From: a virus
IMG/VR virus record: IMGVR_UViG_3300031730_000010
Coordinates: 1-43,898 of that record
Strand: one strand, 5' to 3'
Length of the DNA stretch: 43,898 nucleotides
The notes under the pieces are model-generated. The model searched no databases. It was not told where the DNA came from and worked only from the letters and a program-made list of their open reading frames with translations. Below, one piece after another: positions 1 through 5,676 of this stretch. Both the position numbers and the translations under genes were made by a program. Positions within the stretch are counted from its first letter, which is position 1. The number at the start of each line of letters is the position of its first letter.

Positions 1-228
1 ACCACCCCTCACCCCCGATTTTGTTCGCCCTTTGTCCATAAATTTTGGCAACTCTATTGCATAGCAACCAAAACAAGCGTACAGGAGGGCTGTCGCCCAA
101 AAGTTGGGATTTAGGCGATAGCGCCCTCGGGGACCACTCATCCCGTTGCCCCCGTCCACCCCGGGTGTCCCCGAGGGTCGTCTTACCGATGAGAGGAGAT
201 TTTTCCCGTTGCCCTGAAGTGTGCAGAA
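1..228. repeat. Left copy of direct terminal repeat
   Basis: Bases 1-228 match bases 43671-43898 at every position except one: T at 127 against G at 43797. The repeat therefore covers both ends of the sequence, as in a linear phage genome with direct terminal repeats or a circular or permuted genome assembled past its start. The mismatch argues against a simple k-mer overlap artefact and suggests two population variants or a base-calling error. I see no convincing gene in it; a 69-codon open frame at 45-254 has no ribosome-binding site. Confidence 0.93.
124..177. repeat. 11-bp perfect inverted repeat within the terminal repeat
   Basis: CCCTCGGGGAC at 124-134 is the exact reverse complement of GTCCCCGAGGG at 167-177, with 32 bases between. 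In the right-hand copy of the terminal repeat the corresponding T is a G (43797), so one pair of the stem is lost there. The site could be a packaging or terminase recognition structure or an RNA hairpin; nothing else in the sequence decides between these. Confidence 0.7.
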
Positions 229-268
229 TTGAACACTTGAGGAGTTTTACCTAGGTAGGTTCTTGCTG

Positions 269-478
269 TCAAGCCCCCAGCATCCCCCAGAGAGATCTGG
301 GCGCCGATTTCCGTCGTCGCGCTAGCTCTTCGATCATAACCAGGTATGTTTTGGCCGGGAAATGGCCATAGGTGCGCCAATTCTTTACCGCATTGGGGTG
401 GAGTCCCGTTAGCTGGGCCGCCCCCTGGGTGCCGCCCAACTCCTCCAGAACCTCATCAAGTGTCATTAGCTCTTGCAT
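269..478 (-). CDS. Cro/YdaS-like helix-turn-helix regulator
   Basis: This 69-aa protein has a helix-turn-helix around residues 14-40 (GGTQGAAQLTG, then HPNAVKNWR), the pattern of small Cro, YdaS and CI-like phage repressors. It is read leftward, divergent from the early operon starting at 576, as expected for a protein controlling that operon. No ribosome-binding site precedes the ATG, and a promoter-like pair ends about six bases upstream of it, so a leaderless mRNA is likely. The fold is a confident call; repressor or antirepressor role is inferred from position. The reading frame ends in the sequence just right of the terminal repeat. Confidence 0.8.
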   Translation of the reverse strand: MQELMTLDEVLEELGGTQGAAQLTGLHPNAVKNWRTYGHFPAKTYLVMIEELARRRKSAPRSLWGMLGA

Positions 479-484
479 GGTGCA

Positions 485-513
485 GATATACCAAGCAAAA
501 TTATTTTATGCAA
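485..513 (-). promoter_or_regulatory. Putative sigma70 promoter for the leftward HTH gene, with embedded inverted repeat
   Basis: On the minus strand TTGCAT (513-508) and TATATC (490-485) are separated by 17 bases. The ATG at 478 begins six bases past the -10 element, so transcription would start at or next to the start codon. The inverted repeat AAAAT-T-ATTTT (497-507) lies in the spacer and could be an operator for the regulator itself. Confidence 0.5.
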
Positions 514-520
514 GGGAGGC

Positions 521-549
521 TTGACTTGTATTAAAAAAAGAAATAGGTT
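521..549 (+). promoter_or_regulatory. Putative sigma70 promoter for the rightward early operon
   Basis: TTGACT (521-526) and TAGGTT (544-549) are separated by 17 bases, in the 97-base gap between the leftward HTH gene and the first early gene at 576. The -35 is strong and the -10 moderate. It is the best candidate to drive 576-3953. Confidence 0.5.
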
Positions 550-575
550 GCTCTCAGATCAAGGGAGCTAGGGCA

Positions 576-779
576 ATGACAACAAAGCTATCCAAATCTG
601 AGCGCGAACGTTTCGACGAATACGATGAACGTTGGGCCACGCTCGGACGGGTGGAGCGGGAGGACTACGAACAACTCGCTCGCAGAATACACGCTCAAAA
701 AGTCTGTCCCACATGCGACTGCCCTTGTGGGCCGTGCCCGTTCGTCAATGCCACGCGCGCGTCGTGGTTTACCCGATAA
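576..779 (+). CDS. Small early protein with Cys-rich C-terminus
   Basis: This 67-aa protein has a charged N-terminal half (residues 1-42, rich in R, E, D and Y) and a Cys-rich tail with CPTCDCPCGPC around residues 44-54 that could bind metal. An AAGGGAG ribosome-binding site (561-567) lies upstream of the ATG. The same 15-base leader, including CAGATCAAGGGAGC, precedes the next gene. It is the first gene of the rightward operon. I do not recognise a named family, and its function is unknown. Confidence 0.65.
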   Translation: MTTKLSKSERERFDEYDERWATLGRVEREDYEQLARRIHAQKVCPTCDCPCGPCPFVNATRASWFTR

Positions 780-806
780 CCCGACTTCAGATCAAGGGAG
801 CAGCAG

Positions 807-953
807 ATGACCTACGACGACATCGACGGCCCATCCTGCGCCATCTGCCGCGAGATTGGCGTGCCGCTCACCCTCTACCTCACCGAATGGTGGTGCCAAG
901 CCTGCATCGAGCAGGAAGAGGAATATCTGCACGACGAGGAGTATGCGTCATGA
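807..953 (+). CDS. 48-aa putative zinc-binding protein
   Basis: A 48-aa frame starts with ATG at 807 after the leader TCAGATCAAGGGAGC (787-801), the same leader found before 576. The protein has CxxC at residues 11-14 (CAIC) and a second CxxC at 30-33 (CQAC), spaced like a small zinc finger or zinc ribbon, followed by an acidic tail. Its end overlaps the next start as ATGA (950-953). Function is unknown; a metal-binding adaptor or DNA-binding role would be a guess. Confidence 0.65.
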   Translation: MTYDDIDGPSCAICREIGVPLTLYLTEWWCQACIEQEEEYLHDEEYAS

Positions 954-1195
954 ATAAAAGCGACCCAGTAAATGAACTGGCCGCCGCGTTGGCGAGCCTC
1001 ACAGGAGGAGAGCCTAGCTTGAACTATCAAGACGACTGGCAGACCATAGCCGAACTGGTCAAGCGTGTAGAGACGGCTAACAAAATCGTTGCCGAACAAA
1101 ATCGCCTCATCGCGGATCTGTTTTCCCGTTTCGTCCCCGAGATGGAAAAACCGACCGTGATTCTAGGCTGGGATCGCGCCAAGGACATACCATGA
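950..1195 (+). CDS. Hypothetical early protein, coiled-coil-like
   Basis: This 81-aa protein starts at ATG 950, overlapping the previous stop by four bases and preceded by GAGGAG eight bases upstream. A longer open frame begins further upstream, but this start is better supported. Residues 30-62 form a probable amphipathic helix (ELVKRVETANKIVAEQNRLI) of coiled-coil character. No family is recognised. The gene is translationally coupled on both sides. Confidence 0.65.
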   Translation: MNKSDPVNELAAALASLTGGEPSLNYQDDWQTIAELVKRVETANKIVAEQNRLIADLFSRFVPEMEKPTVILGWDRAKDIP

Positions 1196-1386
1196 TTGGA
1201 TTTCTCGTAGCTCTCTGGATGGGCTTCCCGCCGCTCGATACCTTCCCGGCCGCAACCTTCAAGGAGAGGTGGCCGGCACCGTGGGAAGAACTCCACAGGC
1301 GGCCTTCGAAGTTTCAAGATAACGGCCCCTTGCGCCGCTATGCCATGGAGATAGGACATGAGCCGCTTTGTCCCCAATGCCATTGA
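1192..1386 (+). CDS. Hypothetical 64-aa early protein
   Basis: The start overlaps the previous stop as ATGA (1192-1195), with AAGGAC upstream. The N-terminal dozen residues are hydrophobic and the C-terminus contains CPQC. The 3' end overlaps the next small gene by 29 bases. No family is recognised. Confidence 0.5.
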   Translation: MIGFLVALWMGFPPLDTFPAATFKERWPAPWEELHRRPSKFQDNGPLRRYAMEIGHEPLCPQCH

Positions 1387-1447
1387 AATACTCTGCATCG
1401 TCGGGTTTGTTTGTGCGATCCTCATCTGGTGCGGGCTGCTGATATGA
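1358..1447 (+). CDS. 29-aa single-pass membrane microprotein
   Basis: A 29-codon frame starts with ATG at 1358, with GGAG seven bases upstream, and stops at TGA 1445-1447, which overlaps the next start as ATGA. Residues 8-29 form one strongly hydrophobic segment (IEILCIVGFVCAILIWCGLL), so the product would be almost entirely a transmembrane helix. Its placement in a chain of coupled genes supports translation. It could modify a host membrane process or superinfection; this is inference. Confidence 0.55.
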   Translation: MSRFVPNAIEILCIVGFVCAILIWCGLLI

Positions 1448-1665
1448 CCCTTCCCGACGATATGTATATGGGCGAGCAAAGCCACCGGGCGCACACCGCT
1501 GTTCGCGATATCATCAGCCGTGCCCAAGAATTGAGTGCTCTTAGCGCGGAGGCGGAGGGAGGCTGGCGAGCCGTCAAGGTCGAGGAGCCAGAGTTAATCA
1601 AAGCCATGGCTAAGCTTCATAACTTACTATGGTGGATTCACGACTATCATAGGGATGGCGCGTAA
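1444..1665 (+). CDS. Hypothetical 73-aa early protein
   Basis: The ATG at 1444 overlaps the preceding stop as ATGA; a start further upstream would overlap the microprotein more extensively. The product is largely helical and charged (for example residues 20-55) and ends in a Trp- and His-rich stretch (LLWWIHDYH). The stop codon TAA shares a base with the ATG of the nuclease gene. No family is recognised. Confidence 0.65.
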   Translation: MTLPDDMYMGEQSHRAHTAVRDIISRAQELSALSAEAEGGWRAVKVEEPELIKAMAKLHNLLWWIHDYHRDGA

Positions 1666-2318
1666 TGCCCACCCCGAGGCAGGGCTATTATCTCAAAGAC
1701 GGCGGCCGCGTTCCCGGCACCACCACGGTTATCGGCCGGTTCAAGGAGTCGGGCGCCCTCATGCAGTGGGCCTTCAAGCAGGGCAAGGAGGGCGCTCCGA
1801 GTCTTTACGCCGAGGCCGAAAAGGCGGCCGAGATTGGCACCCATGCGCATGCCATGGTGGAGGCGCACATCAAGGGCCTCGATCTGCCCCCCGCCATGCC
1901 TGATTTGTCCATGCAGGAGCGCGCAGTTTCTTGCTTTGGCGCTTATCTGACTTGGGCAAAGAATTACGATGTGAATGTGATCGATCAGGAAATCGGATTG
2001 GTCTCGGAGAAATATCGCTATGGCGGAACAGTGGATGCCATTGGCCTTATTGGCAATCAGTTGGTCTTACTCGACTGGAAAACTTCAAACGCCATTTATA
2101 CTGATTACCTGGTGCAACTTGCGGCCTATGGAAATCTCTGGGAAGAGAATTTTCCCGATCGCCCCATAACCGGAGGCTACCACTTACTCCGCTTCAGCAA
2201 AGAGAATGGCGACTTCGCCCACCATTATTATGCCCAGCTCGACAGTGCTTGGCGCCAATTCCAGCTCTTTCGTGAAGCATACGAGATCGACAAGGAACTA
2301 AAGAAACGAGCAGCATAA
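1665..2318 (+). CDS. PD-(D/E)XK nuclease, RecB/Cas4-like
   Basis: This 217-aa protein carries the hallmarks of RecB/Cas4-type exonucleases: GTHAH...E (58-66), D124 in GGTVDAI, DWK (137-139) and QLAAY (151-155). These correspond to motifs that bind metal and cut DNA. Enzymes of this type resect duplex ends for recombination, sometimes as partners of a ssDNA-annealing protein. It is followed directly by a candidate ssDNA-binding protein and then an HNH-like protein, consistent with a recombination/replication module. The ATG shares a base with the previous stop. The exact polarity of digestion cannot be read from sequence. Confidence 0.85.
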   Translation: MPTPRQGYYLKDGGRVPGTTTVIGRFKESGALMQWAFKQGKEGAPSLYAEAEKAAEIGTHAHAMVEAHIKGLDLPPAMPDLSMQERAVSCFGAYLTWAKNYDVNVIDQEIGLVSEKYRYGGTVDAIGLIGNQLVLLDWKTSNAIYTDYLVQLAAYGNLWEENFPDRPITGGYHLLRFSKENGDFAHHYYAQLDSAWRQFQLFREAYEIDKELKKRAA

Positions 2319-2330
2319 AGGATGATTATC

Positions 2331-2756
2331 ATGGCTAAGTCGACTATAACCATCAAAAGTTGCGGTCCGTCCAAAAAATTCCCGGAGAAATACGGATGGA
2401 TTTTGGATAACACCGATCCCGGAACGTTCTGGAATGTTTCACTGGCGGAAGCTACCGAAGCCAAGAACCATATCGGCTCGACTTGCGTCATTCAACACCA
2501 CACTAATCCCAAGGGATATACGCAGGTGGACGGCATTGTCTTCGGTGAGGGCAAACCCGCCTCCAATGGACATGCACCCAGCAACGGAAGCGGCCCCGAG
2601 AAGGGGATGATCATCAAGGAGTCCGTGGCTCTACTCGCCGCCGGAAAAACGCCCAATCAGGTCTTGGGCTATTTCCGGAGCGCCGAGGAAATCTATCGCC
2701 GTCTTAAATCGCCGGAGTCGGAAGACCCGAGTGATAGTTTGGACGATACGTTCTGA
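2331..2756 (+). CDS. Candidate single-stranded DNA-binding protein
   Basis: This is a 141-aa protein beginning MAKSTITI, with AAAGGA nine bases before the ATG at 2331; an earlier ATG at 2322 sits too close to that site. The N-terminal ~75 residues look like a beta-rich fold, followed by a Gly/Ser/Asn-rich linker and a final acidic tail ending SLDDTF. An acidic tail closed by an aromatic residue is typical of ssDNA-binding proteins such as bacterial SSB and T7 gp2.5, which use it to recruit partners. I see no diagnostic OB-fold motif, so this rests on the tail, size and the neighbouring nuclease. Confidence 0.55.
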   Translation: MAKSTITIKSCGPSKKFPEKYGWILDNTDPGTFWNVSLAEATEAKNHIGSTCVIQHHTNPKGYTQVDGIVFGEGKPASNGHAPSNGSGPEKGMIIKESVALLAAGKTPNQVLGYFRSAEEIYRRLKSPESEDPSDSLDDTF

Positions 2757-3076
2757 TGATCGTCAAGCCCAGCCAAGTCGAGGCGGCACTAGCCTTTAAG
2801 GATGGTGACCATGTCGCACAGATATTCTGGGAAGCAGAAATGGCGCGCCTTAATTATGAGGAAGCGAGAGCGGAGGCCGAAGAGAGCTTTAATACTGGCT
2901 CTGTTCCGAGCAAGAAAAATAGAGCGACTCTCTTACCCAAGGTCAAGGAGTTGGCTCGCGCTAAGATTTTAGCCGAAACGGAAGAGCGCCGTTTAAAGGC
3001 CAAGCTGGGAAAGGCCGACGCTATCATAGAGCTATACCGGACTGAGAGCGCCAATGCGCGGGAGGGGGTTTTGTGA
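2756..3076 (+). CDS. Hypothetical charged helical protein
   Basis: This 106-aa product is rich in E, K, R and A and predicted almost fully helical; residues 55-95 (KVKELARAKILAETEERRLK) suggest a coiled coil. The ATG at 2756 shares its first base with the previous TGA, and the stop overlaps the next GTG start. No family is recognised. Its position between the ssDNA-binding candidate and the HNH-like gene suggests a nucleic-acid role. Confidence 0.7.
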   Translation: MIVKPSQVEAALAFKDGDHVAQIFWEAEMARLNYEEARAEAEESFNTGSVPSKKNRATLLPKVKELARAKILAETEERRLKAKLGKADAIIELYRTESANAREGVL

Positions 3077-3402
3077 AGCGTGTCAAATCCGCCGCTTATC
3101 TGGATTTTATCCGTGCGCTGCCGTGCTGCATTTGCCTGGACAATACATCCACGGAGGCAGCGCATATAAGATTTGGGGATCGGCGCGCAGCGAAGCGCCC
3201 AACAGGATTGGGCGAGCGGCCGGACGACAGGTGGGCAATTCCATTGTGCGGAGCACATCACCGATGGCAGCATGCGCGCGGCGAGAAACTGTTCTGGGAG
3301 GAAATGGATAAAGACCCTATTTTCCTGGCCTTGGCGCTTCAAGCCAGTGCAGGAGATCTGGAGGCGGCCGAGGAAATCATCCGGGGCCATCGCCAAGGCT
3401 AA
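3073..3402 (+). CDS. HNH-like/treble-clef nuclease (DUF968/NinG-type)
   Basis: This 109-aa protein starts with GTG at 3073, overlapping the previous stop as GTGA, with GGGAGG seven bases upstream. It contains CCIC (18-21), EAAHIRFG (28-35), then DDRWAIPLCGAHH (51-63), QH and GEKLFW. This is the spacing of small phage HNH/treble-clef proteins such as DUF968 and NinG/Rap relatives, which act in phage recombination. The Cys and His residues would hold zinc and the catalytic metal. It closes the nuclease / ssDNA-binding / nuclease set. Confidence 0.75.
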   Translation: MKRVKSAAYLDFIRALPCCICLDNTSTEAAHIRFGDRRAAKRPTGLGERPDDRWAIPLCGAHHRWQHARGEKLFWEEMDKDPIFLALALQASAGDLEAAEEIIRGHRQG

Positions 3403-3411
3403 GGAGCGGAA

Positions 3412-3720
3412 ATGAACTACCCACCGATACAATGCCTTCACGGTTTATATTGGCGCTGCGAAGCGTGCGGCACGCTCACCCGCACCGACGACTGCGACTG
3501 CACAAAAATGAATACTGATACGCAGCGTCTAGTCCCGTTAACGTGGATTAGTGAAAGCGAACTCAAGGCTATGCGCGCCATCAACGCCGAGTTGGTGGAG
3601 GCATGTCTATGGCTCAAGATTTACGCTGAAGTGCAAGTTAGAAACCATCCTGACGCCACTGATACACCGGACTGGCAAAGGCTTTTGGTCGCTCTCGCCA
3701 AGGCCCAGGAGCAGAAATGA
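3412..3720 (+). CDS. Hypothetical protein with Cys cluster and ALAKA tail repeat
   Basis: This is a 102-aa protein with a good AAGGAG site before the ATG. The N-terminus has Cys and His residues in a zinc-finger-like arrangement (CLHGLYWRCEACG, then CDC). The C-terminal half, from INAELVEACL to LLVALAKAQEQK, resembles the C-terminal half of the next gene, so the two share a module. Function is unknown. Confidence 0.65.
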   Translation: MNYPPIQCLHGLYWRCEACGTLTRTDDCDCTKMNTDTQRLVPLTWISESELKAMRAINAELVEACLWLKIYAEVQVRNHPDATDTPDWQRLLVALAKAQEQK

Positions 3721-3953
3721 ATGATCTTGTGCAGCAGTTGCGGCGTATGGGCATTGGAAGAAGTGATGGTCCTTGGCCGACTTGTCATAAAGCCGCCGAC
3801 GAAATCGAACGCCTCCGCGTCCTCAACGCCGAGTTGGTGGCGGTGTTAGAAGCGGTCGATGTATTATGGGATGAGGTGGAGCTTAATCCAGAGGTCAGAA
3901 TATTGCACGCAAGGGTTTGTGCCGCTCTCGCCAAGGCTAGGGAGTCAGTCTAG
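3717..3953 (+). CDS. Hypothetical protein, paralogous module with upstream neighbour
   Basis: This 78-aa protein starts by ATGA overlap with the previous gene and has AGGAG upstream. Residues from LNAELVAVLEA to AALAKARESV repeat the pattern seen in the preceding protein, and it has a helical, coiled-coil-like centre. It is the last gene of the rightward operon. Its TAG stop (3951-3953) interlocks with the TAG of the converging leftward gene through the palindrome CTAG. Confidence 0.65.
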   Translation: MNDLVQQLRRMGIGRSDGPWPTCHKAADEIERLRVLNAELVAVLEAVDVLWDEVELNPEVRILHARVCAALAKARESV

Positions 3954-4233
3954 GGCTTTACAGGCTTGCCCTGGCCTTGCCATTGGCCAATGAGGGAATA
4001 GCCGCGGTTATCGGCGGAGGCGCCAATTTTCCATCCGGCTTTTTCATAGTCTGCGGCTCGCGCCCGAGGGACGTAACAAAGGAAGGTACAAGGCACTTGC
4101 TCAAATCCGCCCATAGGGTCCAGGCTTGCCCGAGATCGATGATCTCCACCGTCTCCACCCCACCCCTCACCTGAATCAACTCCATCGGACTCTCGGGATG
4201 GGCGCGGCGAATACGGATCAGATTCTTCCTCAT
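3950..4233 (-). pseudogene. Frameshifted small phage gene
   Basis: Two overlapping leftward frames each look like half of one protein. The first starts at ATG 4233, coupled by ATGA to the gene upstream, and reads well through VRGGVETVEIIDLG and WADLSKCLVPSF. It then degrades after about base 4080. The second frame, one base back, reads YVPRARAADYEKAGWKIG to GQGKPVKP and ends at TAG 3952-3950. Joining them with a single -1 shift near 4075-4090 gives a continuous product of about 94 aa. A mutation, a sequencing indel or programmed slippage are all possible; I see no classical slippery heptamer. Confidence 0.6.
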
Positions 4234-4481
4234 ACATTCAACTTCTTTCTTTCCGTGATGCAGTTTTTGAGGATATATTGGGTATTGCCGACCGAGCCGT
4301 TTTCTTCAGTAAGGCTAGAAGCAAGGGTAATGGCTTTGCGATCTTCTTTCACTAACCAGCCGACAGAGTGGCAAATGGCGGGGGTATGGTCGATGGAGTC
4401 AGTCCAAGCGCCGTTAGCGTGATGGTCCAACCAGATAATGCGTAAAAGCGGGCGGGCTGCGCCCTTTGGAGGCTTTCGCAA
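4230..4481 (-). CDS. Hypothetical 83-aa protein
   Basis: The frame starts with TTG at 4481 after a GGGG stretch and ends by ATGA overlap with the next gene. The product begins with a basic segment, followed by LLRIIWLDHHANGAW, CHSVGWLVKED and further residues. It resembles small phage proteins that share the phrase SVGWLV, whose function I do not know. The 85 bases between this start and the exonuclease stop (4482-4565) hold an open frame without a usable start codon. Confidence 0.6.
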   Translation of the reverse strand: MRKPPKGAARPLLRIIWLDHHANGAWTDSIDHTPAICHSVGWLVKEDRKAITLASSLTEENGSVGNTQYILKNCITERKKLNV

Positions 4482-4565
4482 TGTAAACCCCGTTAATGAT
4501 GTGCGATATGGTGCCGGCGTTGGTGTTCTTTGCGATGGGGGCGGTGTTCAGCTCGATACTCGCGG

Positions 4566-5309
4566 TTAGCTTAATTCTTTTATGGCCGTACCGCTGAACC
4601 AGGTGCCGCAGTCCTGACAGTGATAGCGTTGATAACGCCGAGAACGAGCAACCGAAACGCCGCGGCGCTGGATATTTTTGGAAAGACAGGTAGGACAACC
4701 ATGGGCACCATTGAAGACCCTGAAATCGGGAAGTTTGGCCCATGGTTTGAGGCGCTCATAAACGCGAACCAGGAGGGTGACATCCTGCGCATTATATCGA
4801 CGCATTCGTCGCCAGGATTTGGCATTACCCTCTACACAACCACGCCAGAGTTCGGCCCCCGTATTCGGTATTTTCCGGCCGACTCCGAAATAACGGCCGA
4901 GATTATCAAGCTTATTGCTGTCAAATTTGAATGTTCGCCTGGCGAGCTTGAGGGTATCTATCGTTTTGAAGGGGGCAGGTGGCTTAAAACCGTGGACGGC
5001 TAGTCGCGCGTTGATTTTCTTCAGGTCAAAGGAGTCGCCGTTATGAGCAACGACTACATCAGCCTCATCAAGTATTTTCCACAGGTCAGCGACCAGCTGG
5101 GCGTCATCGTGCTTGTTCTTCTGGTAACGCGGGTAGTCGGGAAGACAATAGGTTTTTACGGCCTTCTCGCCCGCCCACTGGACGGCAAATCCTAATATGA
5201 AGGTGTCTCTTTCAACCCAAACGGCATTGGCTTCAAAGAGGGTCCATACGGTGGCAAGGATCGGAGCGGTTTCTATATCTATGAACGCGACTCTCGGTCC
5301 TTCGCTCAA
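4566..5309 (-). CDS. DnaQ-like 3'-5' exonuclease fused to a zinc ribbon
   Basis: This 247-aa protein has an RNase H-like/DnaQ fold. Motif I is DIET (11-14, D11 and E13), motif II is HNGDSFD (89-95) and motif III is YNAQD near residue 172, the usual DEDD metal ligands. The C-terminal ~45 residues form a zinc ribbon with CPTC and CQDC, resembling ribbons of some transposases. It starts with TTG (5309), overlapping the previous stop as TTGA, with GGAG six bases upstream. It may trim DNA or RNA ends; being in the late block after lysis genes is unusual. Substrate is unknown. Confidence 0.8.
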   Translation of the reverse strand: MSEGPRVAFIDIETAPILATVWTLFEANAVWVERDTFILGFAVQWAGEKAVKTYCLPDYPRYQKNKHDDAQLVADLWKILDEADVVVAHNGDSFDLKKINARLAVHGFKPPAPFKTIDTLKLARRTFKFDSNKLDNLGRYFGVGRKIPNTGAELWRGCVEGNAKSWRRMRRYNAQDVTLLVRVYERLKPWAKLPDFRVFNGAHGCPTCLSKNIQRRGVSVARSRRYQRYHCQDCGTWFSGTAIKELS

Positions 5310-5464
5310 TCTTTCTCCCGAAAAAGGTAATCATAAATATGGATGCAATACCAAATCAGGGCAGCTCCCGCGGCAGCTTCGGGCAGAAGACCGCCGAGGG
5401 ACCCAAGGACCGCCATCAATGAAATCCAATCTCCCGCCACTATAAGATGATGGTGCGAGTCCAT
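5306..5464 (-). CDS. 52-aa membrane protein, holin-like
   Basis: A 52-codon frame starts with ATG at 5464, sharing a base with the preceding stop (TGATG), and ends by TTGA overlap with the exonuclease. The middle of the protein is hydrophobic: SLMAVLGSLGGLLPEAAAGAALIWYCIHIY, two short segments separated by LPEA. This resembles small phage membrane proteins of holin or holin-accessory type. It sits three genes after two other membrane proteins and the endolysin, so it probably belongs to the lysis block. Confidence 0.65.
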   Translation of the reverse strand: MDSHHHLIVAGDWISLMAVLGSLGGLLPEAAAGAALIWYCIHIYDYLFREKD

Positions 5465-5676
5465 CACTCACCACAACGGAAATGAAGGCATGTCCCATGG
5501 ACGACTTCGGTTTTATAGCCGCGATGCTGATTATAATGGGTGTTGTGCTTATGCTTTGCTTGCGCTATTAGGCGCTGTTGAATGAGCGGGGCTAGAACGT
5601 GTAGCCCCGCCGCATTCAATTCGAGCACAGGTCCGATTGCCGTTAGAATGGCAAGGACCACCGCCAAGCTAACCAT
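5464..5676 (-). CDS. Small protein with N-terminal membrane segment, spanning a long hairpin
   Basis: This 70-aa frame is coupled at both ends by TGATG overlaps, which supports translation. Residues 1-24 form a hydrophobic segment (MVSLAVVLAILTAIG...), and the rest is His-, Lys- and Gln-rich. The coding DNA contains a long inverted repeat (5578-5619) and, on the plus strand, a 24-codon hydrophobic frame (5497-5571). The C-terminal half looks less protein-like than its neighbours. It may be a small secreted or spanin-like protein, but no motif confirms that. Confidence 0.5.
   Translation of the reverse strand: MVSLAVVLAILTAIGPVLELNAAGLHVLAPLIQQRLIAQAKHKHNTHYNQHRGYKTEVVHGTCLHFRCGE
5578..5619. 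other. Long hairpin (two-part stem)
   Basis: GCGGGGCTA (5586-5594) pairs perfectly with TAGCCCCGC (5602-5610) around a seven-base loop. After a small internal loop, TTGAATG (5578-5584) pairs with CATTCAA (5613-5619). The total is 16 base pairs. Neither strand is followed by a T run, so it is not a standard intrinsic terminator. It lies inside an open frame of the lysis region and could slow transcription, protect mRNA or act as a two-way pause. Confidence 0.7.

Noticed and set aside
32-40. TTGTCCATA as a possible DnaA box in the terminal repeat
   Set aside because: Two mismatches to the TTATNCACA consensus and no cluster of similar boxes; too weak beside the palindromes at 42.7-42.9 kb.
45-254. 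69-codon plus-strand frame in and after the terminal repeat
   Set aside because: No ribosome-binding site, composition not protein-like, and it spans the inverted-repeat structure; treated as non-coding.
4414-4580. Open frame reading IKLTASIELNTAP toward VYIAKASKG in the gap before the 83-aa gene
   Set aside because: The stretch looks somewhat protein-like but has no usable start codon and overlaps the next gene; not strong enough to annotate.
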